DNA from: Saprospiraceae bacterium
GTDB lineage: Bacteria; Bacteroidota; Bacteroidia; Chitinophagales; Saprospiraceae
Assembly: GCA_020436835.1 (NCBI GenBank)
Contig: JAGQWZ010000090.1
Span: forward strand, 1 to 37,144
Direction: 5' to 3'
DNA length: 37,144 nt
The position numbers were made by a program, and so were the translations under genes. This document shows, one piece after another, positions 17,500-26,140 of the stretch. The notes under the pieces were generated by a model, which worked only from the letters and a program-made list of their open reading frames with translations, searched no databases and was not told the DNA's origin. The first letter of the stretch is position 1, and each line of letters opens with the position of its first letter.

Positions 17500-18048
17500 T
17501 TAGTACCAAACGCCAGGTTCCTGCTCCAGGTCAGGCTCCAAGATAAATCCAGACTCTTTCGGTTTATTGATTGCACTTTTTATAAGACCTTCAATGACTA
17601 TTGCTGCTCCCACCGCAACCGCCAGACCAATAAGAAACATAAAAATTTCCGCCGTGGGAGGAACAGGGTCTGGAAACGTCGCTCCGGGGTAATCCCCAAG
17701 GATTCTCTTTTTGTTCAAATACAGTTTGTAGGATTTTCCATCCACCTGAAAAGAAAGAGAATTGTCTTTGAATTTTTTCTTATGATTTTTTTCAAGTTCA
17801 GCAAGATCAAATGTATAAACTTTGCCCTGATTTTGTCCTTGCAGTGGACGTATGCTCAGGAATTGTTTTCCTTTGAGATTTCCGGTTTTCATTCCGTAAT
17901 CCCGGTTTTTTAATTTAAACCGATATCTGAAGGATTCCCCATCGTTGGATCGTATTTCTCTGGGTCGAAAAGAATAAATTTGTCCAAATGATGATATTAT
18001 TCCAACCAGGTAAAGGCTATCTTTTAAGAAGGTTCTCCTATTTTTCAT
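17500..18048 (-). CDS. Hypothetical protein with Tat-like signal and C-terminal membrane helix
   Basis: A 182-residue protein I do not recognise. The N terminus MKNRRTFLKDSL fits the twin-arginine pattern (RRxFLK), followed by a hydrophobic stretch to about residue 26. The middle (about 35-125) is basic and strand-like, with alternating hydrophobic and polar residues. A strong helix (about 134-158, IFMFLIGLAVAVGAAIVIEG) follows a proline-rich PDPVPP turn. The last 20 residues are acidic. It lies between dctM and repeat copy 2, so it shares the repeat-bracketed segment with eda-TRAP but is on the opposite strand. A Rieske-like or other cofactor domain was considered, but no Cys or His cluster is present. 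Confidence 0.6.
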   Translation of the reverse strand: MKNRRTFLKDSLYLVGIISSFGQIYSFRPREIRSNDGESFRYRFKLKNRDYGMKTGNLKGKQFLSIRPLQGQNQGKVYTFDLAELEKNHKKKFKDNSLSFQVDGKSYKLYLNKKRILGDYPGATFPDPVPPTAEIFMFLIGLAVAVGAAIVIEGLIKSAINKPKESGFILEPDLEQEPGVWY

Positions 18049-18066
18049 TATGATGAATTATTGAAA

Positions 18067-18211
18067 AATTCTAATTCCTTGCCGTTAAGTTTAAGCGATC
18101 GATAAATTGTTTGTAAGACGGCGAATGTAGATTCGCCGCTCTGCTTGGTCATCAATACTTGATTTCACAACATATGAATTTCCTTAACTTAACGACATTG
18201 AATTCTAATTC
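18067..18211. mobile_element. MITE-like element, copy 2 (inverted relative to copy 1)
   Basis: The element body (18078-18200, 123 bp) is the reverse complement of the one at 13822-13926, with near-identical ends and an extra internal segment. It is bounded by a perfect 11-bp direct repeat AATTCTAATTC at 18067-18077 and 18201-18211, resembling a target-site duplication. The extra segment forms a perfect 8-bp hairpin, CGGCGAAT and ATTCGCCG around a 4-nt loop (18119-18138). No coding capacity is seen. Confidence 0.72.
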
Positions 18212-18728
18212 AAAATTACACTAGATGAGGGGTATTGGGATCACCCAAAAGTACCATTTGTTAAAATTCACTGAATTTGATTTGGCAAGAATTAGTCATC
18301 CAAGTATTTATTCAGGACTGTCTGCTTTTATCCTCAACTCCTCTAAGAAAGTCCAGACATTCGCGAAAAGCGAAGGCCAGTGCTCAAATTTCTGAGCTAC
18401 GATATCAATTATTTATTTTTTTTGACTGCAGGGTGCCCCTGGTCTAACCGTCATTTATTTTTCTGGCCTGTAATTTCTTCAGAAACAAGTTTTTTTATGG
18501 GGCTTCATCATCCTGGATCTTGCTTTTACTTTCCGGATGCTTTCTTCCTATTTATCGATTTTGTTATGGGTCCATCCCGGTCGCTTAGGATATTCGTACC
18601 TGGTGTCTGTAAAAAAAAACTGATCGAATTCTGCAGTGGTGAGTGCTTCTACAAACTTCGACCTCCGCCATGACGGTTGATCAATTCACAAATCAACTTG
18701 CAATATAACCCAGCCTACTTGTCCCTGA
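18212..18728. other. Intergenic stretch without a convincing gene; possible gene remnant
   Basis: No intact gene is recognised in these 517 bases. A plus-strand open frame at 18380-18673 has an unlikely composition and no start context. On the minus strand, 18551-18685 is open for 45 codons without an ATG and reads like natural protein (FVEALTTAEFDQFFF, then YPKRPGWTHNK). It may be the eroded tail of a lost gene. A small hairpin TTCGC-gaaaa-GCGAA lies at 18360-18374. The neighbouring mobile repeat at 18067 makes local decay plausible. Confidence 0.4.
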
Positions 18729-20093
18729 TCACTCAGATAATCCCCGCAAGCGTTTTATACAATTCAAAAATGACCGAACGTTGTGATAATTTCCTTTCCA
18801 GATACCGGCCTTATTGGCCTTACGAGCATCGGGGCTTTGATCCAGACCTTTGACAAAAATCCCGGGATATTCCTTATCTATTAAATTATCCCTGGTGTAT
18901 TCCCACATTTCGAGAAAGTATTGTTCATAATCAATGGGATCATCGGGATAAAGGTCCGTCATGATCAGTAGTGTATTCATTGCTTCCACCTGTGCCCACC
19001 AGGCCTTTTCATGCAGGACAATAGACATTCCCGGTTTATCCCTGAAATAATATCCCCCGTCGTAAATTCCTCCGTTATCGTCATCCCAACCATATTCTAT
19101 GGTATGATCTACCATCTTTTTTGCTTTCATCCTGGTCATCGCATCGTCTTCGGCATGGATCACATGAGATGCTTCCATTAGGAGGTAAGCCGTCTCAATA
19201 TCATGACCAAAGGAAACATGATCTTCATGAATATGTTGTCTGATATACTCTTCACTGGAATCACGGTTGGTTGCCGGATTCCAGTCTTTGTCGAGGAATA
19301 AGGTTAGGCTCGCTTTTTCATTGGTGATCGTATCACGGACCAGATGCAGCATCTCCCGCACCCTCTCCTTCAGCAAGTCATCTGGCCAAACCATATATAG
19401 CTCCGTGAGCGCCTCCAGGAGATGGATGGAACTGTTTTGATCTTTTGCCGGATTGGTATGTCCCTCTTTCATTGGGGTTCCATCCTCACCAAGAAATTGA
19501 AAATACCCACCTGTCTCCGGATCGTGGCTGTGTTCCTCCAGCCATTGAAAGGTCTTTTTTGCCAGGTCCAGAACCTCTTCCTTTTTCGAAATGCGATAAT
19601 AGGCAGCCAGGCCGTACATTCCAAATGAATTGCCATATGCCGTTTTAATTATACCATTTTGCGAATCCTCGCCCAGGGGGTCTCCCTGTCGATTTACCAA
19701 TTGATAAAATCCACCATTTTCTGCATCCCACATTTTATCTCTTAAGAATTGAAAACCATGTTCTGCTACCTGCGGATAAAGCGTATTATCAGGATATTGC
19801 TCGGCCAGGACAGATGCCGTCCATATGTGCCTTGCCTGCGTGACGATCATCTTATTTTGCCTGCCGTCCAATTCCCATTTATAATTAAAATCACTCAGAT
19901 AGCCTCCATAGGTGGAGTCAATAATCTGAGGGTACCAGGGATCGACGCATGCTTTGAGCATCCACATCTCCATGGCATCCGCAAGAGAGTCACGGTTCAG
20001 GCTATGAGCATCAGTTTGGTTTTCAGAACCGGTTTGAGTTCCGGATTTACAGGCAAATAAAATGAGCAATATAAGCAGTCGGTACATGAGCAA
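18729..20093 (-). CDS. AGE-family (N-acylglucosamine/cellobiose 2-epimerase-like) lipoprotein
   Basis: A 454-residue protein of the N-acylglucosamine 2-epimerase family, an (alpha/alpha)6 barrel. The lipobox ILFAC gives Cys15. Family-like blocks include TQARHIWTASVLAEQYP (about 85-101), NGIIKTAYGNSFGMYGLAAYY, HDPETGGYFQFLGEDG, HDIETAYLLMEA, GGIYDGGYY and HEKAWWAQVEAMNTLL, where the histidines and aromatic residues line the active site of cellobiose 2-epimerases. Lipoprotein export implies action on extracytoplasmic glycans, which is less usual than the cytoplasmic epimerases. A second ATG two codons later (20087) is an equally good start. A 21-bp-period direct repeat lies upstream. Confidence 0.88.
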   Translation of the reverse strand: MLMYRLLILLILFACKSGTQTGSENQTDAHSLNRDSLADAMEMWMLKACVDPWYPQIIDSTYGGYLSDFNYKWELDGRQNKMIVTQARHIWTASVLAEQYPDNTLYPQVAEHGFQFLRDKMWDAENGGFYQLVNRQGDPLGEDSQNGIIKTAYGNSFGMYGLAAYYRISKKEEVLDLAKKTFQWLEEHSHDPETGGYFQFLGEDGTPMKEGHTNPAKDQNSSIHLLEALTELYMVWPDDLLKERVREMLHLVRDTITNEKASLTLFLDKDWNPATNRDSSEEYIRQHIHEDHVSFGHDIETAYLLMEASHVIHAEDDAMTRMKAKKMVDHTIEYGWDDDNGGIYDGGYYFRDKPGMSIVLHEKAWWAQVEAMNTLLIMTDLYPDDPIDYEQYFLEMWEYTRDNLIDKEYPGIFVKGLDQSPDARKANKAGIWKGNYHNVRSFLNCIKRLRGLSE

Positions 20094-20124
20094 ATTATTT
20101 AGTATCGTTAATTTAATGAATACC

Positions 20125-20153
20125 GGAACATTAATTTAAATAATTGGAACATT
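20125..20153. promoter_or_regulatory. Direct repeat GGAACATT with 21-bp period upstream of the AGE-family gene
   Basis: GGAACATT occurs at 20125-20132 and again at 20146-20153, exactly 21 bp (two helical turns) apart, 32-60 bases upstream of the AGE-family start codon. Such same-face direct repeats are typical of activators that bind as tandem monomers. The regulator is unknown. Confidence 0.3.
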
Positions 20154-20213
20154 CTTTATTAGGGATAATAAATGATACCTGACATGCTCCCTTTTATTTG
20201 CGCTTTCGGTGCA

Positions 20214-22208
20214 CTATGAATTCCATTTCGATGAAGAGGAACTCCTGGTGGTAACAAACCACATCTTCATACTGCCTTTACCTTTCACTTCAACACTTCC
20301 TCTTGAGGTAAATTCAAATTGAGGATCATCTTTCATCAATTCATAAGTATCCTGTGACACATTAACTTTACCGGGTACTCCATTGGATTCCATCCGGGCC
20401 GCAGTATTTACGGTATCGCCCCAAACGTCATATTGAAACTTCTTGACACCCACGATGCCAGCCACTACCGGTCCGGTATGGATACCAACCCTCATATCAA
20501 AATATATTTCATTTTCCGCTTTATCCTCTTTTCTCTTTTGAATGAATGCCTGCATTTTCAGTCCAGCCAAAATGGTGTTGCGAACGGAATTGCCGGAGCT
20601 GACTGGCAAGCCACCGGCTGCCATATAGGCGTCACCTATGGTCTTTATTTTTTCGATTCCATATTCTTCACATATAAAATCAAAGGCACGGAAACAATGA
20701 TTGATTTCATCAATTAACTCAGAAGCCGAAAGCCGGGCTGCTTTTTCGGTGAAGCCTTTAAAGTCCGTAAATAAAATAGAGACCAAATCGTAATCCCTGG
20801 CTTGCGCTTTTCCCTTTTCTTTTAGCTCTTCGGCAATTTCCGAAGGAAGTATATTTAGCAGCAGCGAATCTGACCGTTCCTTTTCTTTTTCGATAATCGC
20901 TTTTGATCGCTTTACATATATCCATCGTCGATAGAGACCAACTGAAAGCAATAGAAAAAACAAACCTACCGCAAGCGCTAAATTGCGATTCATATTTTTC
21001 CTCTGGATCTCAGCCTGGTGAGCCAGCCGGATTTGCATTTCTTTTTCAACCCGGACCAAACTGTCAGCCAGCATTTGATTGGAAAACTCAATTTGCTGGA
21101 CATGCTTTGCTGTTTCCTCCAATTGCATACTGTCCTCCAGAATATTCATAAGTTCATGAAATTCCAGGGCTTGTTCAATATTATTGATACCCTTATACGC
21201 TTCATACAGGCAGGCACAGGCTTCCATCTGACTACCCAGGTCACCAACCTGTCTCGAGCGTTCCAGGCTTAATCTACAGTTCTGTATGGCGGGACGAAGT
21301 CTTCCCTGATCGAGAAACAGGAAACCGATATCCAAGAAAGTCGATGCACTGCCCTGAATATCATTTATTTCTTCACTGATCTCAAGGCTCCTTTGCATCT
21401 CATTCAGGGATTCTTGCAGCTTTCCCTCTTCTGCCAAAACTTGTCCGATACCAGCAAAGGATCTGGCCATTCCCAGGTAATCATTCTCCTCCTGGTAGAT
21501 TTCCAGCCCTTTTTCAAAGTATTCCAATGCGCTGGCAAAATCACCATCTTCGATGTATAAGTCACCCAAATTGGAATACATCGCTGCATTCTGGGGTTCA
21601 TTCCCATTCTGCCGGTTGATCTCGATGCTCTTTTGATAGTAATCCAGCGAAGTCTCAAGGTCACCCATCGCTCGATATATGCTTCCGAATTCATTATAGA
21701 CCGAACTCAAGCCTGCTTTGTCATCAAATTTTTCGTAGATCTTCTGGCTTCTCCGATAGTAAGAAATGGCTAGAATGATGTTTTCATTGTCATGATACAC
21801 AAACCCTATGCGCAACAAAATGTCGGCAGCTCCCAGCTCATAGTCAATCTCTTCAGCAAGCTCGAGGCCATGGTTATAATTAGACAATGCGTCATCATAT
21901 CTGCCCAAACGAAATTGCAGGTATCCTATGGAGCTGTGGATGTCCACCAATAATTTGTTGATACTCCTATCCTCGGCAAATTGGCGGAGTTCATCCAGCA
22001 TCTGCAGAGCACTATCTGCCTCCGAAACGTAATAATACTCGTAGATGTAATCCAGGTAAGTATTCCCTCTGACGGAATCTGACTGGTTCTCATCCTGCCA
22101 AATGGTCAACAAGGAATCGGGGTCATTCTGTCCAGCACCTATACTTAAAATGAATAAAATAGCTAACCAAACTAAGACAGGCTTTGGATATAACACCTTA
22201 TAAGGCAT
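20214..22208 (-). CDS. TPR-repeat, membrane-anchored class III adenylate cyclase
   Basis: A 664-residue sensor cyclase. An N-terminal signal (about 8-27) leads to a periplasmic TPR array (about 40-365, at least seven helical repeats such as YSNLGDLYIEDGDFASALEY). A coiled coil (365-405) and one membrane helix (408-427) follow, then a class III catalytic domain (about 470-655). Metal aspartates are Asp482 in FTDFKGF and Asp526 in TIGDAYM. Lys522 (KTIGD) and Asp594 (QYDVWGD) are the adenine-specifying pair, and Asn601 and Arg605 (VNTAARME) are the transition-state residues, so ATP to cAMP is predicted. It is divergent from glgP. A link to the Crp/Fnr-like proteins at 31.5 and 34.2 kb is possible but unproven. 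Confidence 0.92.
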   Translation of the reverse strand: MPYKVLYPKPVLVWLAILFILSIGAGQNDPDSLLTIWQDENQSDSVRGNTYLDYIYEYYYVSEADSALQMLDELRQFAEDRSINKLLVDIHSSIGYLQFRLGRYDDALSNYNHGLELAEEIDYELGAADILLRIGFVYHDNENIILAISYYRRSQKIYEKFDDKAGLSSVYNEFGSIYRAMGDLETSLDYYQKSIEINRQNGNEPQNAAMYSNLGDLYIEDGDFASALEYFEKGLEIYQEENDYLGMARSFAGIGQVLAEEGKLQESLNEMQRSLEISEEINDIQGSASTFLDIGFLFLDQGRLRPAIQNCRLSLERSRQVGDLGSQMEACACLYEAYKGINNIEQALEFHELMNILEDSMQLEETAKHVQQIEFSNQMLADSLVRVEKEMQIRLAHQAEIQRKNMNRNLALAVGLFFLLLSVGLYRRWIYVKRSKAIIEKEKERSDSLLLNILPSEIAEELKEKGKAQARDYDLVSILFTDFKGFTEKAARLSASELIDEINHCFRAFDFICEEYGIEKIKTIGDAYMAAGGLPVSSGNSVRNTILAGLKMQAFIQKRKEDKAENEIYFDMRVGIHTGPVVAGIVGVKKFQYDVWGDTVNTAARMESNGVPGKVNVSQDTYELMKDDPQFEFTSRGSVEVKGKGSMKMWFVTTRSSSSSKWNS

Positions 22209-22307
22209 ACTTTAATGGTATGTTTGATCCTCTCAAGTTCCGCTATTAGTGGTTTTCAAGTTCTATATGACTAAACTTTTAACTGAGCAAACAGCCGCTA
22301 ATTGACC

Positions 22308-22323
22308 GTGCAGCTGCTTGCAC
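22308..22323. other. Small hairpin in the divergent cyclase/glgP promoter region
   Basis: GTGCA and TGCAC form a 5-bp stem around a 6-nt loop midway in the 222-bp divergent region, and GCAGCTGC inside it is itself palindromic. The remainder of the gap shows no other clear structure apart from TACCTTTA close to the glgP start, which resembles a -7 element. Confidence 0.2.
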
Positions 22324-22430
22324 TATCCGAATGTACGAAAAGTAGGACGATCCCGGATACGCACGTATAAGTTCTACCGACAGATTCTGGATGAGAAATA
22401 AATCCCCCATTTTTGCTCTACCTTTAGGCT

Positions 22431-24050
22431 ATGAAGAAAAAAACTAAACCAATTGTTGCCTATTTCTGTATGGAATATGGCCTGAAATCCGACTTTCATA
22501 TTTATGCCGGCGGTCTGGGCATTCTTGCTGGCGACTATCTCAAAGGTGCAGGAGATCAGGGCTATCCCCTGGTGGGCATTGGCATTAAGTGGAAGCAGGG
22601 ATATACCACCCAGGTTATCAATACGGAGGGATTTCCTGTAGATACCTACCCTATCTACGAATATGATTTTCTGGAAGATACCGGTATAACCGTGGAAGTG
22701 ATCATCCGAAAAAGACCGGTATTCTGCAAAGTGTGGAAATGTAATCAATTTGGTAATGCAGATCTTTATCTACTCGACACCGATCTGCCCCAAAACGAGG
22801 ATCCCTGGATCACAGGTCAGCTATATGGCTGGTTCGGTGAAGAAAGAATAGCGCAGGAAATGATCCTTGGTATCGGCGGTGTTCGCGCCTTGCGTGCTCT
22901 AAAGATTCCCGTCGATATCTACCATTTTAATGAAGGCCATGCATTGCTAGCAGGGATTGAATTAATTTCTGAAAAAATGGACCGGGGGCTCTCTTTTGAG
23001 GCGGCCTGGCAAACTACGAAGAAAGAAATCGTTTTTACTACCCACACTCCGGTTATCCAGGGAAATGAATCTCACCCTCTGGACCGGCTGATGTATATGG
23101 GAGCAAATATCAGTCTCAAACGAAGTCAGCTAAGAAAAATAGGCGGCTCACCTTTTAACATGACCGTGGGAGCTTTACGCATGGCGAAGATTTCCAATGC
23201 CGTAGCCCGGCTGCATGGCATCACTGCCAAAGAGATGTGGAAAAAAGTAAAAAATAAATCCGAAATTATTGCGATCACCAATGGGATACATAAACCCACC
23301 TGGGTCGATCCAAAAATGCTGGAATCAGCAGATAAAAGTAACCAGATTATTTGGAACACCCATCAAAGAAATAAAAAGAAATTAATTGATTTTATCTACC
23401 GGAGAAAAGGCGTCAAATTGGATGAGGAGAAATTAATTATTGGGTTTTCCCGCCGTGCGGTTCCTTACAAAAGGTCAGATTTAATATTCGGGAATCCGCG
23501 TTTAATTTACCCACTGTTAAAATCTGGCAAAATACAAATTGTATTTTCCGGTAAAGGGCACCCCCTTGATGATACCGGGAAGAAAATAGTATACCGTCTC
23601 GTTTCAATGCAAAAGAAATTTCCCAACGCGGTGGTATTTCTTGAAAATTATGACATGGAGATCGGCGCTCTACTTACCCGGGGGACAGATGTCTGGCTCA
23701 ATAATCCTCGTCGCCCCAAGGAGGCCAGTGGTACGTCCGGCATGAAAGCAGCTATGAATGGTGTTCTTAATCTAAGCATCCTGGACGGCTGGTGGCCCGA
23801 AGCCTGTCAACATGGAATCAATGGCTGGCAAATTGGTGACACCCTGGTTCCGGATGACGAAAAAGATCAGGATGAGCGGGATGAAAGAGCCCTCTATCAG
23901 GTGCTACTCAATCAGGTGATACCGACCTATTATGAGGACAGAAATAAGTGGATCGAAATGATGCGAGCCAGCATTCTTAGCACCGAGAATGAATTTTCAG
24001 TAGAACGCATGCTGGATGAATATATACGTCTAATGTATCTGCATCGTTAG
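22431..24050 (+). CDS. glgP: Alpha-glucan phosphorylase (short form)
   Basis: A 539-residue glycosyltransferase family 35 enzyme of the short alpha-glucan phosphorylase type, shorter than the roughly 800-residue E. coli GlgP. It uses phosphate to release glucose 1-phosphate from glycogen or maltodextrin in the cytoplasm. The N terminus AYFCMEYGLKSDFHIYAGGL (10-29) is the classic family block. FTTHTPVIQGNESH (202-215), SRRAVPYKRSDL (340-351) and SGKGHPLD (373-380) follow. The pyridoxal-phosphate lysine is Lys439 in ASGTSGMKAAMNG. It stands alone downstream of the divergent cyclase. No glycogen synthesis genes are in the window. Confidence 0.95.
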   Translation: MKKKTKPIVAYFCMEYGLKSDFHIYAGGLGILAGDYLKGAGDQGYPLVGIGIKWKQGYTTQVINTEGFPVDTYPIYEYDFLEDTGITVEVIIRKRPVFCKVWKCNQFGNADLYLLDTDLPQNEDPWITGQLYGWFGEERIAQEMILGIGGVRALRALKIPVDIYHFNEGHALLAGIELISEKMDRGLSFEAAWQTTKKEIVFTTHTPVIQGNESHPLDRLMYMGANISLKRSQLRKIGGSPFNMTVGALRMAKISNAVARLHGITAKEMWKKVKNKSEIIAITNGIHKPTWVDPKMLESADKSNQIIWNTHQRNKKKLIDFIYRRKGVKLDEEKLIIGFSRRAVPYKRSDLIFGNPRLIYPLLKSGKIQIVFSGKGHPLDDTGKKIVYRLVSMQKKFPNAVVFLENYDMEIGALLTRGTDVWLNNPRRPKEASGTSGMKAAMNGVLNLSILDGWWPEACQHGINGWQIGDTLVPDDEKDQDERDERALYQVLLNQVIPTYYEDRNKWIEMMRASILSTENEFSVERMLDEYIRLMYLHR

Positions 24051-24239
24051 AATTTAGCCGGGTCGATTTCCCTTTAATTACCCAGTCTAAGAGTTGTATC
24101 AGAGTGGTCCATACAGATCCCGGAAATCTGGCAGGACCGGGTCCCTGACTCAAAAAAACCAAAATTTTAATATCCTGAATTCTTTAATTTAACCACATTA
24201 ATTCAACATTTTAGTGCTTAGAAAGCAGTCTCTAAAATT

Positions 24240-25319
24240 ATGACGGGATCCGACTTACGCAAATTAAATATAGGCATACTGGGATGTGGACCTATTTCCC
24301 AATTTACCCACTTTGAATGTTGTCAAAAAGGTAAAAATGTACACTTGTATGCTATTTGTGATGAGGCGAAAGATTTGGTGGAGCGGATGGCACAAATCTG
24401 GCAGCCGGAAAAAGTTTTTTTCAATTATGATCATATGCTGGAAGATCCTGAATTGGATGCAGTCATCATCGCCACGTCAGATGCTTTCCATATACCATTG
24501 GCCTTGAAAGCCGTGGAAGCTGGAAAACATGTGCTGGTAGAAAAACCATTGAGCCATTCGATCGAAGAATGTGAAAAAATCATTGAAGCCACGAATCAAA
24601 GACAGGTAGTGGTCCAGGTGGGGCATATGAAACGATTTGATCAGGGATTTCAGTTTGCTCATGATTTTATCAGGGAAAAGGCCGGAGAAATTATAGCTAT
24701 CAAAGCCTGGTATGGGGATAATACGCAACGATATACTTTCACGGATAATCTGCAGCCCCGGCCGGTTAGGAGTCTACTGGCGATCAAGCCTGGTTTTAAT
24801 GAAAAAGCAAATCTGGAGAGGTATTATATGATGGCCCATGGAAGTCATCTACTGGACACCGCTCAATTTCTCGGCGGCAAAATAGGTGCGCTCCAGGCCC
24901 ATCTCCGCCACCAGGAAGATCTCTGGTGTTGGTTCATCCATGTCGATTTTGAAAGCGGGGCCATGGGACATCTCGACCTCACGATCAAAATCAGGGGAGA
25001 TTGGCATGAAGGATTTCAGGTATATGGTACGCGGGGAAGCGTATTTGCTAAAACTTTTAATCCCTGGTTTTACAAAAGCAGTGAAGTAGAATGTTATTTG
25101 GAAGAAGAGCAGATTTTCCACCGTCCGTTAGCTGCTGATGGATTTTCATATAGAAGGCAACTGGAATCCTTTGCCGATGCCATTATAAGTAAGCAACCCT
25201 TATCGGGAACCACGCTTAGAGAAGGATTGGAAATCACCCGGGGTATGCTGGCAATTCATCAGTCTATCCGGGACTCGTCATCAGTTCATCTCGACAATTT
25301 AAGATACACGGCTTTATGA
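24240..25319 (+). CDS. Gfo/Idh/MocA-family oxidoreductase
   Basis: A 359-residue NAD(P)-dependent dehydrogenase. The Rossmann motif IGILGCGPIS (11-20) and the family-defining EKP (101-103, in LVEKPLSHS) are present, followed by a C-terminal alpha/beta domain (about 125-340) with a GHMKRFDQGF block. Relatives oxidise or epimerise sugars and inositols. It begins a three-gene operon in which each start overlaps the previous stop (ATGA at 25316), with an isomerase/epimerase and an alpha/beta hydrolase, which suggests breakdown of an unusual sugar or cyclitol. No signal peptide is seen. Substrate not assignable. Confidence 0.9.
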   Translation: MTGSDLRKLNIGILGCGPISQFTHFECCQKGKNVHLYAICDEAKDLVERMAQIWQPEKVFFNYDHMLEDPELDAVIIATSDAFHIPLALKAVEAGKHVLVEKPLSHSIEECEKIIEATNQRQVVVQVGHMKRFDQGFQFAHDFIREKAGEIIAIKAWYGDNTQRYTFTDNLQPRPVRSLLAIKPGFNEKANLERYYMMAHGSHLLDTAQFLGGKIGALQAHLRHQEDLWCWFIHVDFESGAMGHLDLTIKIRGDWHEGFQVYGTRGSVFAKTFNPWFYKSSEVECYLEEEQIFHRPLAADGFSYRRQLESFADAIISKQPLSGTTLREGLEITRGMLAIHQSIRDSSSVHLDNLRYTAL

Positions 25320-26140
25320 CTGGAATAGGTGTTTTTACCAAAACATTTGAGCGTGATTCGGCAAAGGATGTTTTACTGGCAGTGAAAAATTATGGATTTG
25401 AGGTAGCTCATTTTAATTTTGCGTCCGTGGGCCTGGAAGCGATGCCGGAGGATATTCCACCAGCTGTCATTCAAGAAATAAGATCCGCCATCGACGAGAC
25501 TTCCATCAGACTGGTTGGTGTGTCTGCCACTTTTAATATGGCATATCCCGACCCAAAAGTCCGGGAAGAAGGTATCAGAAGATTTAAGAAAATTGCCACG
25601 GTTTGTCCGGAATTGCAAGTCCCCTTAATCAGTCTTTGCAGTGGCTCCAGAAATAGACAGGATTAGTGGGCATTCCATCCGGACAATGAGACCTCTGCAG
25701 CCTGGACAGACATGGTTAGAGTGATGGAAGCACTCGTGATGGTGGCAGAACAAAATGACATTTATCTCGGCATTGAACCAGAACTGGCTAATATAGTAAG
25801 CTCACCATTGAAGGCTTTTGAGCTGATCAATGAGATGCAAACGGACCGGATTAAAATTATTCTCGACCCTGCGAATCTTTCCGAAAAATCACTTCCGGAT
25901 CAAATTAAATCAATCATTTTGTCGGCGCTTGACCTTCTTCATCCTTTCTTAGCGATGGCTCATGCCAAAGACCGGACAAACAGTGGCAATTTCGCCCCTC
26001 CCGGGAAAGGTGTTATTCCCTTTGAATTTATGCTGAACGCATTCGCAGAAAGAAATCTGGATATTCCTTTGGTTGCCCATGGATTTTCCGAGAAGGAAGC
26101 GACGGGCGTGGCAAATTATCTAAAATCTATTAATGAATGA
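25316..26140 (+). pseudogene. Sugar-phosphate isomerase/epimerase (TIM barrel) interrupted by an in-frame TAG
   Basis: Two halves in the same frame, 116 codons (25316-25663) and 157 codons (25667-26137), are separated only by an amber codon at 25664-25666; the gene ends with TGA at 26138-26140. Joined, they give about 274 positions, the normal size for the xylose-isomerase-like TIM-barrel family (IolE/AP-endonuclease-2 fold). The break is inside the motif LCSGSRNRQD-stop-WAFHPDN, which in relatives reads roughly CTGTRDPxxxWxxHPDN. Downstream metal-site residues remain: Glu in GIEPEL, Asp in IILDPAN and His in AMAHAKD. Sequence after the stop is undecayed, so a recent CAG- or AAG-to-TAG change, readthrough or an assembly error are all possible. 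Start and stop overlap both neighbours by four bases. Confidence 0.85.

Noticed and set aside
18380..18673. Plus-strand 97-codon ORF
   Set aside because: It is rich in Phe, Cys and Pro, with no recognisable domain, and overlaps a more protein-like remnant on the other strand.
25664..25666. TAG as pyrrolysine or other recoded codon
   Set aside because: No pyl genes or recoding signal are seen, and the protein family does not use such a residue; a nonsense change or sequencing error is simpler.
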